Positions 34,238-43,022 of a DNA stretch of 64,000 nt are shown here, one piece after another. The position numbers were made by a program, and so were the translations under genes. The DNA comes from Pollutimonas thiosulfatoxidans. GTDB taxonomy: Bacteria > Pseudomonadota > Gammaproteobacteria > Burkholderiales > Burkholderiaceae_B. The notes below the pieces were generated by a model. That model did not search any database, was not told the origin of the DNA, and worked only from the letters and a program-made list of their open reading frames with translations. The stretch's first letter is position 1. The number at the start of each line of letters is the position of its first letter. The stretch is taken from NCBI RefSeq assembly GCF_004022565.1, contig NZ_CP022987.1, positions 2,418,001 to 2,482,000 of the forward strand, given 5' to 3'.

Positions 34238-34453
34238 ATGAGCAACACCACATCCAGCAACATAAATCGCATACGACGCCGCTCTGAGTCGGCTGTCAGT
34301 CATACCAAGATGTTGGAGGGAGAAGCCTTGCTCAAAGATATGCGCGCTTACCGCAAGAAGGTCACGGCCTCGCCTGAAGCCGCTCGCAAGTTTCTCGTTG
34401 ATCTGGGCGTCCTCACACCAGAAGGCAAGCGGAAGAATTTGATCCGTGGCTAA
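34238..34453 (+). CDS. Small antitoxin-like protein
   Basis: The 71-residue basic protein starts at ATG 34238 behind GACGGGGGTG; a start at 34187 behind GGAGAGG is also possible and would add 17 residues. It contains KMLEGEALLKDMRAYRKKVTASPEAARKFLVDLGVLTPEGK, a helical pattern seen in small proteins encoded before toxins. It overlaps the next gene by 8 bases. The antitoxin role is inferred only from this arrangement. Confidence 0.65.
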   Translation: MSNTTSSNINRIRRRSESAVSHTKMLEGEALLKDMRAYRKKVTASPEAARKFLVDLGVLTPEGKRKNLIRG

Positions 34454-35039
34454 ATCGTGGCTTTTGTATCAGACGCAGCCATCGTTTATCCTCGGCTTCC
34501 ACGGAACAGAGCAAGAAACCGTTACCGCACTGGTCGCTGACCCATCAAAGCACCTCAAACCTAGCGCCGGCAAGTACGAATGGCTGGGTCACGGTATCTA
34601 TTTCTGGGAAAATGATCCCCAACGGGCATACGAGTGGGCCAGCACGGGCAATGCGAAATCCAAAATCAAGACACCAGACGCTGTCGGCGCAGTCCTTGAC
34701 CTGAAATTGTGCCTGGACTTGACCACTCGGTCGGGTCTTGAAGAGGTAGCTGAAGCCTACGCCATTCTGACAGAAAGCTATAACGAACTGGGTATACCGT
34801 TGCCTGCCAACAAAGGTGGGCCTGACAAACTCAGGCGGGAGCTAGATTGTCAGGTCATCACTGCCGTCCACACATACCGGGAAGGCAAGGGTCTGCCACC
34901 CTACGACTCCGTCAGGGCGCCATTCAGGGAAGATGTTGAGCTTTACCCTGGTGCCGGGTTCCATCGACGCACGCACATCCAGATAGCCATCCGCAACCTG
35001 GATTGCATCAAGGGATACTTCCGCCCTATCGCACGTTAA
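34446..35039 (+). CDS. Putative ADP-ribosyltransferase-fold toxin
   Basis: The 197-residue protein has FILGFHGTEQETV at 14-26, then WLGHGIYFWENDPQRAYEWA at about 46-65 and THIQIAIRNLDCIKGYF at the end. This order (His-containing first strand, aromatic YFWE second motif, late strand) resembles ADP-ribosyltransferase folds of the DUF3990 kind. With the small overlapping gene upstream it forms a likely toxin-antitoxin pair. The catalytic glutamate is not certain; it may lie in the REDVELYPG segment. Family assignment is by eye. Confidence 0.65.
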   Translation: MAKSWLLYQTQPSFILGFHGTEQETVTALVADPSKHLKPSAGKYEWLGHGIYFWENDPQRAYEWASTGNAKSKIKTPDAVGAVLDLKLCLDLTTRSGLEEVAEAYAILTESYNELGIPLPANKGGPDKLRRELDCQVITAVHTYREGKGLPPYDSVRAPFREDVELYPGAGFHRRTHIQIAIRNLDCIKGYFRPIAR

Positions 35040-35065
35040 GCCTGTACTCATACACAGGAGTTTTC

Positions 35066-35176
35066 ATGAACGAACCTCTTTCCGAGGTCATCCGCATCCG
35101 GGTGACCCCGTCTCATGCTGCATGTCTTGAACGATCCCGGCGTTCCAGACATGCTCCTATCAAGCACCAGCGGTAG
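35066..35176 (+). pseudogene. Truncated mobilisation-type gene start (36 residues)
   Basis: ATG 35066 follows AGGAG, and the first 24 codons (MNEPLSEVIRIRVTPSHAAC...) look like the ribbon-helix-helix N-terminus of a small DNA-binding mobilisation protein. The frame runs into antisense lysE sequence and stops. It is therefore a cut gene. Confidence 0.5.
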
Positions 35177-35445
35177 ATCGCCTTGCTACAAGCAGACCTA
35201 CGCCTGCAGTACCGAGCAAGGAGGCGCAGATACGATTGAAGGCGCGCTGGCGCTCAGGCACCGCGAACCAGCTTCGGAGATGGCTCCCGATGTAGGCGTA
35301 GGCTGCAATGGCGATCCACTCCAAGCCCAGGAACAACAGTCCAAGAATGGCGAACTGCGGCCCGGCCGGTTTGGACAAATCTACAAACTGCGGAAGAAAG
35401 GCCGTAAAAATCAGTATGGCCTTGGGATTACCCGCACCGAAGTGC
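35160..35445 (-). pseudogene. LysE/RhtB-family exporter, C-terminal fragment
   Basis: The minus strand encodes GNPKAILIFTAFLPQFVD, the well-known mid-protein motif of LysE/RhtB amino acid exporters, followed by the last membrane segments (FAILGLLFLGLEWIAIAAY, ASLLGTAGVGLLVARR). The N-terminal half is missing; the fragment is joined to klcA sequence at about 35450. Confidence 0.82.
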
Positions 35446-35463
35446 GGGTAAGGCGGGCGTCAG

Positions 35464-35582
35464 TCAATAGCGCGCCAAATCTGGCTCGACTCTGGGTGCT
35501 GGCCCACATACTGGCACAGCCCGTGATAACGCTCGATCAGCATATCGTTATGCCTCATGGAACACAGGTGATTCAGCCCATA
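35464..35582 (-). pseudogene. klcA 3' fragment
   Basis: This segment aligns to the end of klcA (21533-21651) with about 85% identity by eye, including the stop codon. It breaks off at CCCATA, where abiEi sequence begins. It shows that a second, related copy of the klcA-to-abiE region once stood here. Confidence 0.88.
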
Positions 35583-35664
35583 CCCGATACACACAGGTAG
35601 CAACAAACGCTGGATGAGCCGGCTTCCCGATGGCAGTTTATTGAGCTTGAATCCCCATGGATAA
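35581..35664 (+). pseudogene. abiEi 3' fragment
   Basis: The segment matches 27205-27288, the last 28 codons of abiEi, with few changes. It starts at the klcA junction and ends at the same 8-base overlap with abiEii. The rest of abiEi and everything back to klcA is deleted relative to the intact copy. Confidence 0.9.
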
Positions 35665-36395
35665 AACCTACGCGGACACTGTCCGCTTGCTGCTGGCCGT
35701 TACGCCAGCTGTTTTCAACAACGACATCTTCGCCATGAAAGGCGGCACGGCAATCAATCTTTTCGTACAGGACATGCCCCGCCTGTCCGTTGATATCGAC
35801 GTGGTCTACCGACCCTGGCAAACGCAACGCGATGAAGCACTGCAGGCCATCAACGATGAACTCACTGCCATCTCCCGACGGGTTCGAGACGCCCATTCTG
35901 GCCCATGATGAGCTGTACGCCGGTAAACTAGTCGCTGCCCTGGATCGGCAGCATCCCCGCGATTTGTTCGACGTATGGCAACTGTATGAATCAGGCGGCC
36001 TTACGGAAGGCATGGCAGAATGCTTCACCATCTACTTGGCCGGTCACAACCGTCCTCCGCATGAAGTACTGTTTGGCAAAGACAAGGACATTTCGGCGGA
36101 ATATGAGCGTGCGTTCGTGGGCATGACAGAAGTAGAATGCTCACTGGATACCCTGCTTGCAGCCCGCACCCGTTTGCGAAACGATCTTCCGCAGAAGTTG
36201 GCCGATAAGCACAAGCAGTTTCTTGGCGGCTTGGTACGCGCTGAACCCGATTGGTCATTGCTTGAATGCGGTCATGCCAGAGAACTTCCCGCTCTACGCT
36301 GGAAGCTCACCAATCTGGAAGCCTTCCGCAAACGTCGCCCGGCTGATTTTTCAGCACAGGCAGATGCGCTGGTAACGGGCTTGGGCCTTGCATAA
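35657..36395 (+). pseudogene. abiEii: abiEii, second copy, inactivated by a 182-bp deletion
   Basis: The copy is over 90% identical by eye to 27281-28201 over most of its length but lacks 182 bp. The deletion end points in the intact gene are two GAGTTC repeats at 27504-27509 and 27686-27691. As 182 is not a multiple of three, the frame shifts after residue 78 and stops at 35908. The removed part includes the KIEVNI segment. The downstream T-rich tail after the stop (36450-36475) also matches the intact copy. Confidence 0.92.
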
Positions 36396-36734
36396 TGTTC
36401 GTTCCGACCCGGTTGTCGAACAAAAATGATACTGGAATCTGACCAAAGACCGTTTTTGTTGTTTTTTTACTGGCTTTTTTAGTTTGGAGCCGCAGCGTAC
36501 GCTACCCACCCCATCGGCTGCTTTACGCCCTTCAAAAACATTTCTTAGATAACCGCAAAATAGGGATGCTTCGCACCTCGTAGTGCAGCAGCACTGGAAA
36601 CCGACGGCCGAACCGAAAAGGCGCCTGCTGCGGGGCGGGCTAGACAAAGATCTACCGTGCTATCCGTGGGATACAGAAGCCCGCAAGACCTGCTGGGGCC
36701 GACACTTTTGCCGCTTCGAAGGGATACGTCCGGA
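36396..36734. other. Gene-free junction between relic islands and the FadR module
   Basis: The first 80 bases resemble the sequence after intact abiEii (TTTTTGTTGTTTTTTTAC). The rest shows no gene or repeat that I can name. Confidence 0.4.
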
Positions 36735-37454
36735 TCACGCACCGTGAGGGTTGTCCAGTCCATCGTCGGAGCCCGCCAGTTGGAGCGACCTGAGGGTTTC
36801 GTTCAGTTGCCGTCTACTTGCTTGCGCTGCTTTCTCTCCTTCTCCATTCCGAATCGCGTCCATGATTTCTCGGTGCACGGGCAGCGTTGCCCGATTGGTG
36901 TGGATAGTCGGATTGGTTTGCTGGATGCTGGCGGCGAGCGCCGCAGAGATCGCCGTACCGAGCGCAGCCAGATATTCATTCCCCGTGGCAGCTAAAAGAG
37001 CCAGATGGAAATCGCGATCGGCATTCTGAAATTCACTCGGGTTCTCGGTGCCCGCCGACATTCGTTCCAGCGCATTCTCGATATCTCGTAGTTCATTCTC
37101 GTTGGCCCGTGAGGCTGCGAGCCGACATGCCCCGGGTTCGATGATCGCCCTCAGTTCCGTAAGACGGAACAGCATGTTGGGATCCGCTCCGGAATTTGCG
37201 ATCCAGTTAAGAACGTCCATATCTAGGAAGTGCCAGTTACTGCGAGGCAATATCGTAGTGCCGCGTCGTTGGCGCGCCTCAAGCAGGCCCTTGGCCTCGA
37301 GCGACTTGATGGCTTCACGTAGAACGGACCGGCTCACCGCGAATTCATGGAGCAGGTCTGCTTCCAGCGGCAAAGTGGTCCCCATCGCATACCGGCCGGC
37401 GACGATACGTCGCCCCAGCTCTGCCGTGACATGGGCGTGTCGAGATCCCATCAT
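36735..37454 (-). CDS. GntR/FadR-family transcriptional regulator
   Basis: The 239-residue protein has an N-terminal winged helix (about 1-70, LPLEADLLHEFAVSRSVLREAIKSLEAKGLLEARQRRGT) and a C-terminal FCD ligand domain (about 90-225) with metal-binding pattern residues in DRDFHLALLAATGN and PVHREIMDAIRNG. It is divergent from the enolase-superfamily gene, so it probably represses the following sugar-acid operon and responds to its substrate. Confidence 0.9.
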   Translation of the reverse strand: MMGSRHAHVTAELGRRIVAGRYAMGTTLPLEADLLHEFAVSRSVLREAIKSLEAKGLLEARQRRGTTILPRSNWHFLDMDVLNWIANSGADPNMLFRLTELRAIIEPGACRLAASRANENELRDIENALERMSAGTENPSEFQNADRDFHLALLAATGNEYLAALGTAISAALAASIQQTNPTIHTNRATLPVHREIMDAIRNGEGEKAAQASRRQLNETLRSLQLAGSDDGLDNPHGA

Positions 37455-37600
37455 GGCAGTCGAGGCGTTGGTGGCGTCGATGACGGCTGAGGGATGGAAG
37501 CGGAGCGAAGAGAAGGGGATTTGACAGTCATGAGCATATGATAGTACAAACCTTATATATCTTATTTATCATATTTATTATCTTGGCGGCGGGAAAGCAC

Positions 37601-38716
37601 ATGGCGATCATCAGAGACATCGAATGCATCAAACTTTCATATATTCCGAGGTATAAGCCGATCGATGGCCTGGCGACCATCGGGTCTCGTGACGTGTTCC
37701 TTGTCAAGATCATCACCGATCAGGGCCTGTACGGTATCGGCGAGAGTTTTGCATTGGGCTCACTGGACTCTTTGGAAGCGATCGTAAACGAGACGCTCAA
37801 GCCTGTGCTGGTCGGCGAGGATTGCAGGGACGTCGGAAGGCTGTGGGCCAAGATGTACCGTACGACCTTCCGCTATGGGCGGCGCGGAATTGTTCTCGCT
37901 GCAATCAGTGGTGTGGACATTGCACTCTGGGACTTATCGGGAAAAATCTGTCATCAGCCGGTGTATAAGCTGGCAGGGGGTTATCGGGATCAGATCACAG
38001 CTTACGCAAGCGGTGGGTATTACCTAGAAGGTCGCGGGATCGATGCTTTGACGGAAGAAGCGCAACGCTACCTTGATCAAGGCTTCACCATGATGAAGAT
38101 GAAGGTCGGTGCAGCACCGCTGGATGTCGACCTTGAGCGCATCAAGCAGGTGCAGAACGTCATCGGTGACAAGCTCCGTCTGGGCGTTGATGCGAACGCG
38201 GTGTGGGACTTCAATACTGCGCTGGAGATGGGCCGCAAGTTCGAGGATCTAGGAATAGCTTTTTTCGAGGAGCCGGTCTCCAGCGATCATATCGAAGACA
38301 GCATTCGTCTGGCTCAACTGCTTGATACTCCGATTGCCGGATATGAGACTGAGCTCACCCACTTCGGCATGCGTGATTTTATTGCACGGCATGCGGTCGA
38401 TATTGTGCAGACCGATGCGATCTGGGCCGGTGGCATCACTGAGGCACTCAGGATTGCAACCCTCGCTTCCGCATGGAACAAGCCGGTCATACCGCACTTC
38501 TCGGCATCCGCAGTGTCGCTCGCCGCAAACCTTCATTTCGGTGCGGCGATCAGCAACTGTGAACTGATTGAGCTCACTCAGGATGAGAATCCCCTGCGCG
38601 ACGAGTTATTGATTGATCCGATTTCTGTGAAGAAAGGCGTGGTGTATCTGCCGTCTGAACCGGGGCTTGGAATTGAATTGAACGAGGAAACTGTATCCCG
38701 CTTTCGGGTTAAATGA
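37601..38716 (+). CDS. Enolase-superfamily sugar-acid dehydratase (mandelate racemase type)
   Basis: The 371-residue enzyme has the mandelate racemase set of residues: K166-x-K168 (MKMKVG), metal ligands D197, E223 and E249, and the D272-H299 dyad (TDAIWAGG and IPHFS). Each lies two positions after the mandelate racemase numbering. It probably removes water from an aldonic acid or racemises an alpha-hydroxy acid. ATG 37601 is chosen because an upstream extension is a hydrophobic AT-rich leader. The TRAP transporter genes follow and probably import the substrate. Confidence 0.92.
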   Translation: MAIIRDIECIKLSYIPRYKPIDGLATIGSRDVFLVKIITDQGLYGIGESFALGSLDSLEAIVNETLKPVLVGEDCRDVGRLWAKMYRTTFRYGRRGIVLAAISGVDIALWDLSGKICHQPVYKLAGGYRDQITAYASGGYYLEGRGIDALTEEAQRYLDQGFTMMKMKVGAAPLDVDLERIKQVQNVIGDKLRLGVDANAVWDFNTALEMGRKFEDLGIAFFEEPVSSDHIEDSIRLAQLLDTPIAGYETELTHFGMRDFIARHAVDIVQTDAIWAGGITEALRIATLASAWNKPVIPHFSASAVSLAANLHFGAAISNCELIELTQDENPLRDELLIDPISVKKGVVYLPSEPGLGIELNEETVSRFRVK

Positions 38717-38729
38717 GAGGAGAGCCGAC

Positions 38730-39725
38730 ATGTCGAAACAAGTAAAACGATTGGCAGCAACAGCGTTTGTAGCAATCAGTTTAGTGGCCGGTTACGGCAC
38801 CAGTTCCGCAGCACCTGAGGCGGTCCTCAAGCTTGCGCATGACCAGAAGCCGGATGACGGCTATGGGCCGGGTGTTGCAAAGTTCGTCGAGATCTTGCAG
38901 CAGAAGGTCGGAGATAGAGTAAAAATCGACGTATTTGATAACGGCGTTTTGGGTAACGAGCGCGATGTCACCGAAGGTTTGACACTCGGATCACAAGAGA
39001 TGAGCGTGACCACCTTCGGCGTCCTGACGAACTATGAGCCCAAGCTCGCGGTGATGAATCTGCCATTCATTTTCAAAAACTGGGGTCAGGTGAATGCGGT
39101 CCTGAATCAAGGAGTCATGGATGAAACGTTCGCCCAACTGGAAGAGGACAAGGGGCTAAAGGCTCTAGGTGTCTATGCGCTGGGGTTTCGCAACGTGGGA
39201 ACCAATGTCGCCCCCATTACCTCCATTGAGTCCTTCAAAGGCTTGAAAATCCGTGTGCCGCAAGCACCTCTGTTCATCGATACGTTCAAGATTCTGGGTG
39301 CCAATCCGACCCCTCTGCCCTGGGGTGAGCTCTACACGGCGATGCAAACCAAGGTGGTCGACGCCTTCGAGAACTCATCGCCGGTGGTTGAGCAGTTCAG
39401 GATGGACGAAGTGACTAAATTTCTGTCAAAAACAGGGCATAGTTGGGAAGGAGGTGTCTTGCTCATCTCGGCCGCCAAATTCAACAGTTTGCCTAAGGAT
39501 ATACAGGATGCGATGGTTGCCGCCGGTCAGGAAAGTGCGAAATACCAGCGTGGTCTGATTCAGCAACAGGTCGACGAGGTCGAGACGAGGCTGGCTGCCG
39601 CCGGAATGCAAGTCAATACGCTCGATGTGACGCCGCTGCAAGATAAGGTGGCCCCCATGTATAAGCAGTTCTCTGACCAAAATGACGCTGCCGCGCTCGT
39701 CGACAAAGTCCGGACCGCCAAGTGA
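38730..39725 (+). CDS. dctP: TRAP transporter substrate-binding protein DctP
   Basis: The 331-residue periplasmic protein has a Sec signal peptide (residues 1-27) and DctP family features: YGPGVAKFVEILQQKVG, ALGFRNVGTN (for the carboxylate-binding arginine region) and PQAPLFIDTFKILGANPTPLPWGELYTAMQ (only key parts cited). It delivers an organic or sugar acid to the DctQM membrane complex. It lies 13 bp after the dehydratase gene, with AGGAG in the gap. Confidence 0.95.
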   Translation: MSKQVKRLAATAFVAISLVAGYGTSSAAPEAVLKLAHDQKPDDGYGPGVAKFVEILQQKVGDRVKIDVFDNGVLGNERDVTEGLTLGSQEMSVTTFGVLTNYEPKLAVMNLPFIFKNWGQVNAVLNQGVMDETFAQLEEDKGLKALGVYALGFRNVGTNVAPITSIESFKGLKIRVPQAPLFIDTFKILGANPTPLPWGELYTAMQTKVVDAFENSSPVVEQFRMDEVTKFLSKTGHSWEGGVLLISAAKFNSLPKDIQDAMVAAGQESAKYQRGLIQQQVDEVETRLAAAGMQVNTLDVTPLQDKVAPMYKQFSDQNDAAALVDKVRTAK

Positions 39726-39754
39726 CTGAATACAGAAGGGCATCGCCAATATCC

Positions 39755-40273
39755 ATGAAGCGCTTTGAGAAGATATTTATTCGGCTCACGGGTTATGTAT
39801 GTTCCTCATTGTTTTGCCTGATGGTCGCTGTGTCCCTGCTGCAAGTTTTCTTCAGATACGTCCTCAATGATTCGCTCGTCTGGTCCGAGGAGCTCGCCCG
39901 ATACCTGTTCGTATGGGTTTCGTTCCTCGGGGCCATTATTGCGTTTCATCGTGGGATGCATATTGAGGTCGATATCCTGACATCAATGCTCAGGGATAAC
40001 TCCAAAAGGATTCTGGACCTATTGACGAAGGTCCTTACGGGCGTATTCCTTCTTGTGTTGATTGTCTACGGTTGGCGCATTGTGGGAGCGACTTGGGGGA
40101 CGCCCAGTGCAGCCCTGCGGATTCCAATGGGGCTTGTTTATATGGCAATTCCTGTGGGCGGGATAGGAATGTTGGCCGTCTTGATTTTCAAGATCACCAA
40201 CACGATTGACGGTAGCGACAACATAACCCAAGAGGATAAAGGTGAGTTCCATGGGAGCCTACATACTAATTAG
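39755..40273 (+). CDS. dctQ: TRAP transporter small permease DctQ
   Basis: The 172-residue protein has four predicted membrane segments and the DctQ motif VWSEELARYLFVWVSFLGA (about 45-63). The start at ATG 39755 is chosen over GTG 39722, which overlaps the dctP stop. It forms the membrane complex with DctM. Its stop overlaps the dctM start by 23 bases. Confidence 0.92.
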   Translation: MKRFEKIFIRLTGYVCSSLFCLMVAVSLLQVFFRYVLNDSLVWSEELARYLFVWVSFLGAIIAFHRGMHIEVDILTSMLRDNSKRILDLLTKVLTGVFLLVLIVYGWRIVGATWGTPSAALRIPMGLVYMAIPVGGIGMLAVLIFKITNTIDGSDNITQEDKGEFHGSLHTN

Positions 40274-41527
40274 CAGCATCGTCCTCATGGCTGTGGGGAT
40301 TCCGGTAGCCTTCGCCCTGGGTTTGGCTGGTGTCGTCGGGCTCTTGCTGGGTAGCTCTTTGCCTATGGTGGTGGTGCCGCAGAGGATGCTCGTAAATATC
40401 GACTCGTTCCCCCTGATGGCGATTCCTTTCTTCATTCTTGCGGGCGAGGTGATGAGCAAGGGAGGAGCGTCGCAGCGGCTCGTGGATTTTGCCTATGCCC
40501 TAGTTGGGCACTTTAGGGCCGGACTAGCCATGGTCGGGATCTTGGCGAGCGCTATCTTTGCCGGAATATCCGGCTCTGCGGCTGCGGATACGGCAGCCAT
40601 TGGCTCTCTACTTATTCCCGCGATGAAGGAAAAGGGTTATCCAAGGGGGTGGGCGGCCGCGCTTCAGGCCTGCGCCGGGGCACTGGGCCCGATCATCCCC
40701 CCAGCCTTGTCATGATCATATACGGATCGTTGACGGGGATTTCGATTTCGGAGCTATTCCTAGGCGGAATTGGGCCGGGCATCGCAATCGTTGTTGCCCT
40801 GATGCTTGTGACTCGTCACGATAGTATTAGATTCAATCTTCCGAGAGAGAAGAAGGCTTCGCCGGCAGTCCGCTTGAAGGTAACCAAGGATGCCATATGG
40901 GCATTGGTTCTTCCGGTGGTTATTATCGGAGGCATTCTTGGAGGGCTTTTTACTGCGACTGAAGCGGGCGTGGTGGCGGCATTCTATGCCATATTGATAG
41001 GGCTGTTTGTATATAGAGAAATCACTTGGCGCGACCTGCACCAGATATTTCTGGACGCATGTGCCAGTACGGCCATGATCATGCTGATTGTGGCCACGGC
41101 GTCCGTATGCTCCTGGCTGTTGGCCGCCGCGCAGGTGCCACAGTCAATCGTTGCATATCTCACGACCTTGTCAACGAATCCACACGTGATCATGCTTTTG
41201 ATCATCATCTTTATATTGCTCGTGGGGTGCTTTATAGAGACAGTCGCGGCTGCGATCATCCTGATCCCTATTTTGTTTCCGATAGCGGCCCAAATGGGAT
41301 ACGACCCTGTTCACTTTGGTGTCGTGGCTGTCATTACTCTGGTGTTCGCTGGTGTAACGCCACCGGTAGGTGTTCTGTTGTTTATTACGTCCGGCATTGC
41401 CAAGTCATCATTCGTCGAAACGTGCCGCTATCTCCCGAAATATCTTGCGGCTATTTTCGCGGTTCTACTTTTATCCGCATATGTGCCTCCGATTGTGACG
41501 TTTATTCCTGATTTTTTCCTGAAGTGA
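40251..41527 (+). pseudogene. dctM: TRAP transporter large permease DctM, frameshifted
   Basis: Two frames together give a full DctM of about 425 residues. The first ends at 40715 just after ALGPIIPPA, and the second continues with SLVMIIYGSLTG. The switch falls in a run of six C at 40697-40702; seven C would restore PIIPPSLVMIIYG. Both halves are well conserved (FAGISGSAAADTAAIG, GVVAVITLVFAGVTPPVGV). Either the gene is newly inactivated or the base is a sequencing error. Confidence 0.88.
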
Positions 41528-41535
41528 CTGAAGCC

Positions 41536-41615
41536 ACCTGGCGGGTCACAACCGCCTTCCGCATGAAGTGCTATTGGGCAGCGACAAGGACATTTCGACG
41601 GCATACCGCGCCTTT
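41536..41615 (+). pseudogene. abiEii internal scrap (third copy)
   Basis: About 80 bases match the abiEii segment around 27840-27920 (CTGGCGGG.CACAACCG, CATGAAGTGCT, GACAAGGACATTTCG) with about 80% identity. It directly follows the dctM stop, so the FadR-dehydratase-TRAP module is bracketed by abiEii remnants in the same orientation. Confidence 0.82.
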
Positions 41616-41633
41616 TGCTGTAGGAATGTTTCC

Positions 41634-42131
41634 CTAACGAGCTTCCCGCTGTTGGGGTTGGCATTTTCCACAGATGCCCTTCACCTCAATCTCCGACTCC
41701 ACAAAGCTGGCGCCCGCGTGGCGCAACGTGCTTTGCACAGTCTTATAGATTGCGTCGTCCTGCAGCTCAGTAACAGCTTCACAATTCGAACACACAAGCA
41801 ACAGGGGGTGATGTGCGACATGATCGGCATTACACACAATGAAGGTGTTCAAAGCATCGACGCGATGCACCAAATGCTGTGCCATTAGGAATTCCAGGGC
41901 GCGATAAACGGTCGAAGGTGCCACTCGACCGTGACGTGCGCGCATGTCATCCTGCAAGTCATAGGCTTTCGCCGACCCGCCACGTAGCAGCAGCAGCTCC
42001 AAAATTTCTTTACGTTGAGTCGTCAGCCGACTTCCGCGGGCTCGGCAATGCGCATGGGCCGCCTCAAGTCGCGAGGCGATAGCTGAAGCCGTTGTTTTAG
42101 CGGAAGATTTTCGCGATGTGACCATCTGCAT
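41634..42131 (-). CDS. zur: Fur-family zinc uptake regulator (Zur)
   Basis: The 165-residue protein has the Fur winged helix (LTTQRKEILELLLLRGGSAKAYDL, about 35-58, and APSTVYRALEFL about 71-82) and a metal-binding C-terminal domain with HVAHHPLLLVCSNC and ICGKC, the four cysteines of the structural zinc site. Lack of the Fur-type HHDH pattern and the neighbouring zinc-type genes favour Zur. It probably represses the TonB receptor-CobN-like-ExbB-DUF2149 operon next to it. Confidence 0.85.
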   Translation of the reverse strand: MQMVTSRKSSAKTTASAIASRLEAAHAHCRARGSRLTTQRKEILELLLLRGGSAKAYDLQDDMRARHGRVAPSTVYRALEFLMAQHLVHRVDALNTFIVCNADHVAHHPLLLVCSNCEAVTELQDDAIYKTVQSTLRHAGASFVESEIEVKGICGKCQPQQREAR

Positions 42132-42203
42132 AGTTTACAACGCACTACGCCTTTGGCGCCCAGACAATGTCGAACGATACAGCGCACCGAAACTCAAACC
42201 CGC

Positions 42204-42521
42204 TTACGAGCCGGCCTCACTCTCTGGCACGTATATCATGCGCCCGTCGTCCAAACGATAGGTGACACCTGCGCGTGCCCCCCGCCCTTCCCCCGTCTCG
42301 CCGCTGGATTCGTAGCGCGTCAGCTCTTGGCCGTTCTTGATGGTGATGCGCATATCGGCATCGCCCGGCTTTTCGATAACGACCACGTCTTCCTGGGAAA
42401 AGGGGTTGAGTGGGTTCTGGGCGATCACGATCATCAACACACCGATGATGACCAGGAAGACGTCAATCAGATTGACGACCGACAGCATCGGGTCGGTGTC
42501 TTCTTCAAATAGAAAGCGCAT
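42204..42521 (-). CDS. DUF2149 protein, ExbD-like partner
   Basis: The 105-residue protein has one N-terminal membrane segment (VVNLIDVFLVIIGVLMIVIA, about 15-34) and a periplasmic tail, the layout of ExbD/TolR. DUF2149 proteins occur with CobN-like and ExbB-like genes. Its start overlaps the stop of the ExbB-like gene. It probably forms a proton-driven complex with that protein to energise a TonB-dependent receptor. Confidence 0.85.
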   Translation of the reverse strand: MRFLFEEDTDPMLSVVNLIDVFLVIIGVLMIVIAQNPLNPFSQEDVVVIEKPGDADMRITIKNGQELTRYESSGETGEGRGARAGVTYRLDDGRMIYVPESEAGS

Positions 42522-43021
42522 CAGGCGGCCCCTGCTGCCTGGCGGCCACGTTCCAGTTCGCGCAAATCCTGCAGCAGCCAGCGGCGGCGGATGGTCAGGA
42601 TGAAGAAGCAGATGCTGGCCGCCAGCAAGGCGAGAATCACCGCCGAGAATGCGGCGACCATGTTACGCCCTACCTCAGCGGCATTGCCGCCGCCCAGCGC
42701 CAGCAGGGCGGGCCCCATGGGAATCATGGTCGCGATCAAGCCCAGCATCGGCGCGGTGCGCGAGACGATGCGCAGCCATTCCAGCCGTTGCAGTATCCAT
42801 AGTTCCAGATCATCGCCGACCACCTCACTACCCTGCGACTGTGCATGGACAAGAAGTTCGCGCGGGTGAGTGCTTTTGCGCCGCTGCCACGCTTCAACGG
42901 CAAAGCCGCCCAGCATCACCAGCGCATAGGTCAGTGCAGCGGCGATCAGCAGCATCACCGGTGCAAGAAACAAGCGCGAGACATCGTAAAGCAGGTTTTC
43001 TATAGAAGAGAAGAAGCTCAT
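42521..43021 (-). CDS. MotA/TolQ/ExbB proton-channel family protein
   Basis: The 166-residue membrane protein has three hydrophobic segments (about 18-40, 95-120 and 128-150) and the family segment RTAPMLGLIATMIPMGPAL preceding the second one. It probably uses the proton gradient, together with the DUF2149 protein, to power outer-membrane uptake. It is tightly packed behind the CobN-like gene. Confidence 0.88.
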   Translation of the reverse strand: MSFFSSIENLLYDVSRLFLAPVMLLIAAALTYALVMLGGFAVEAWQRRKSTHPRELLVHAQSQGSEVVGDDLELWILQRLEWLRIVSRTAPMLGLIATMIPMGPALLALGGGNAAEVGRNMVAAFSAVILALLAASICFFILTIRRRWLLQDLRELERGRQAAGAA

Positions 43022-43022
43022 T

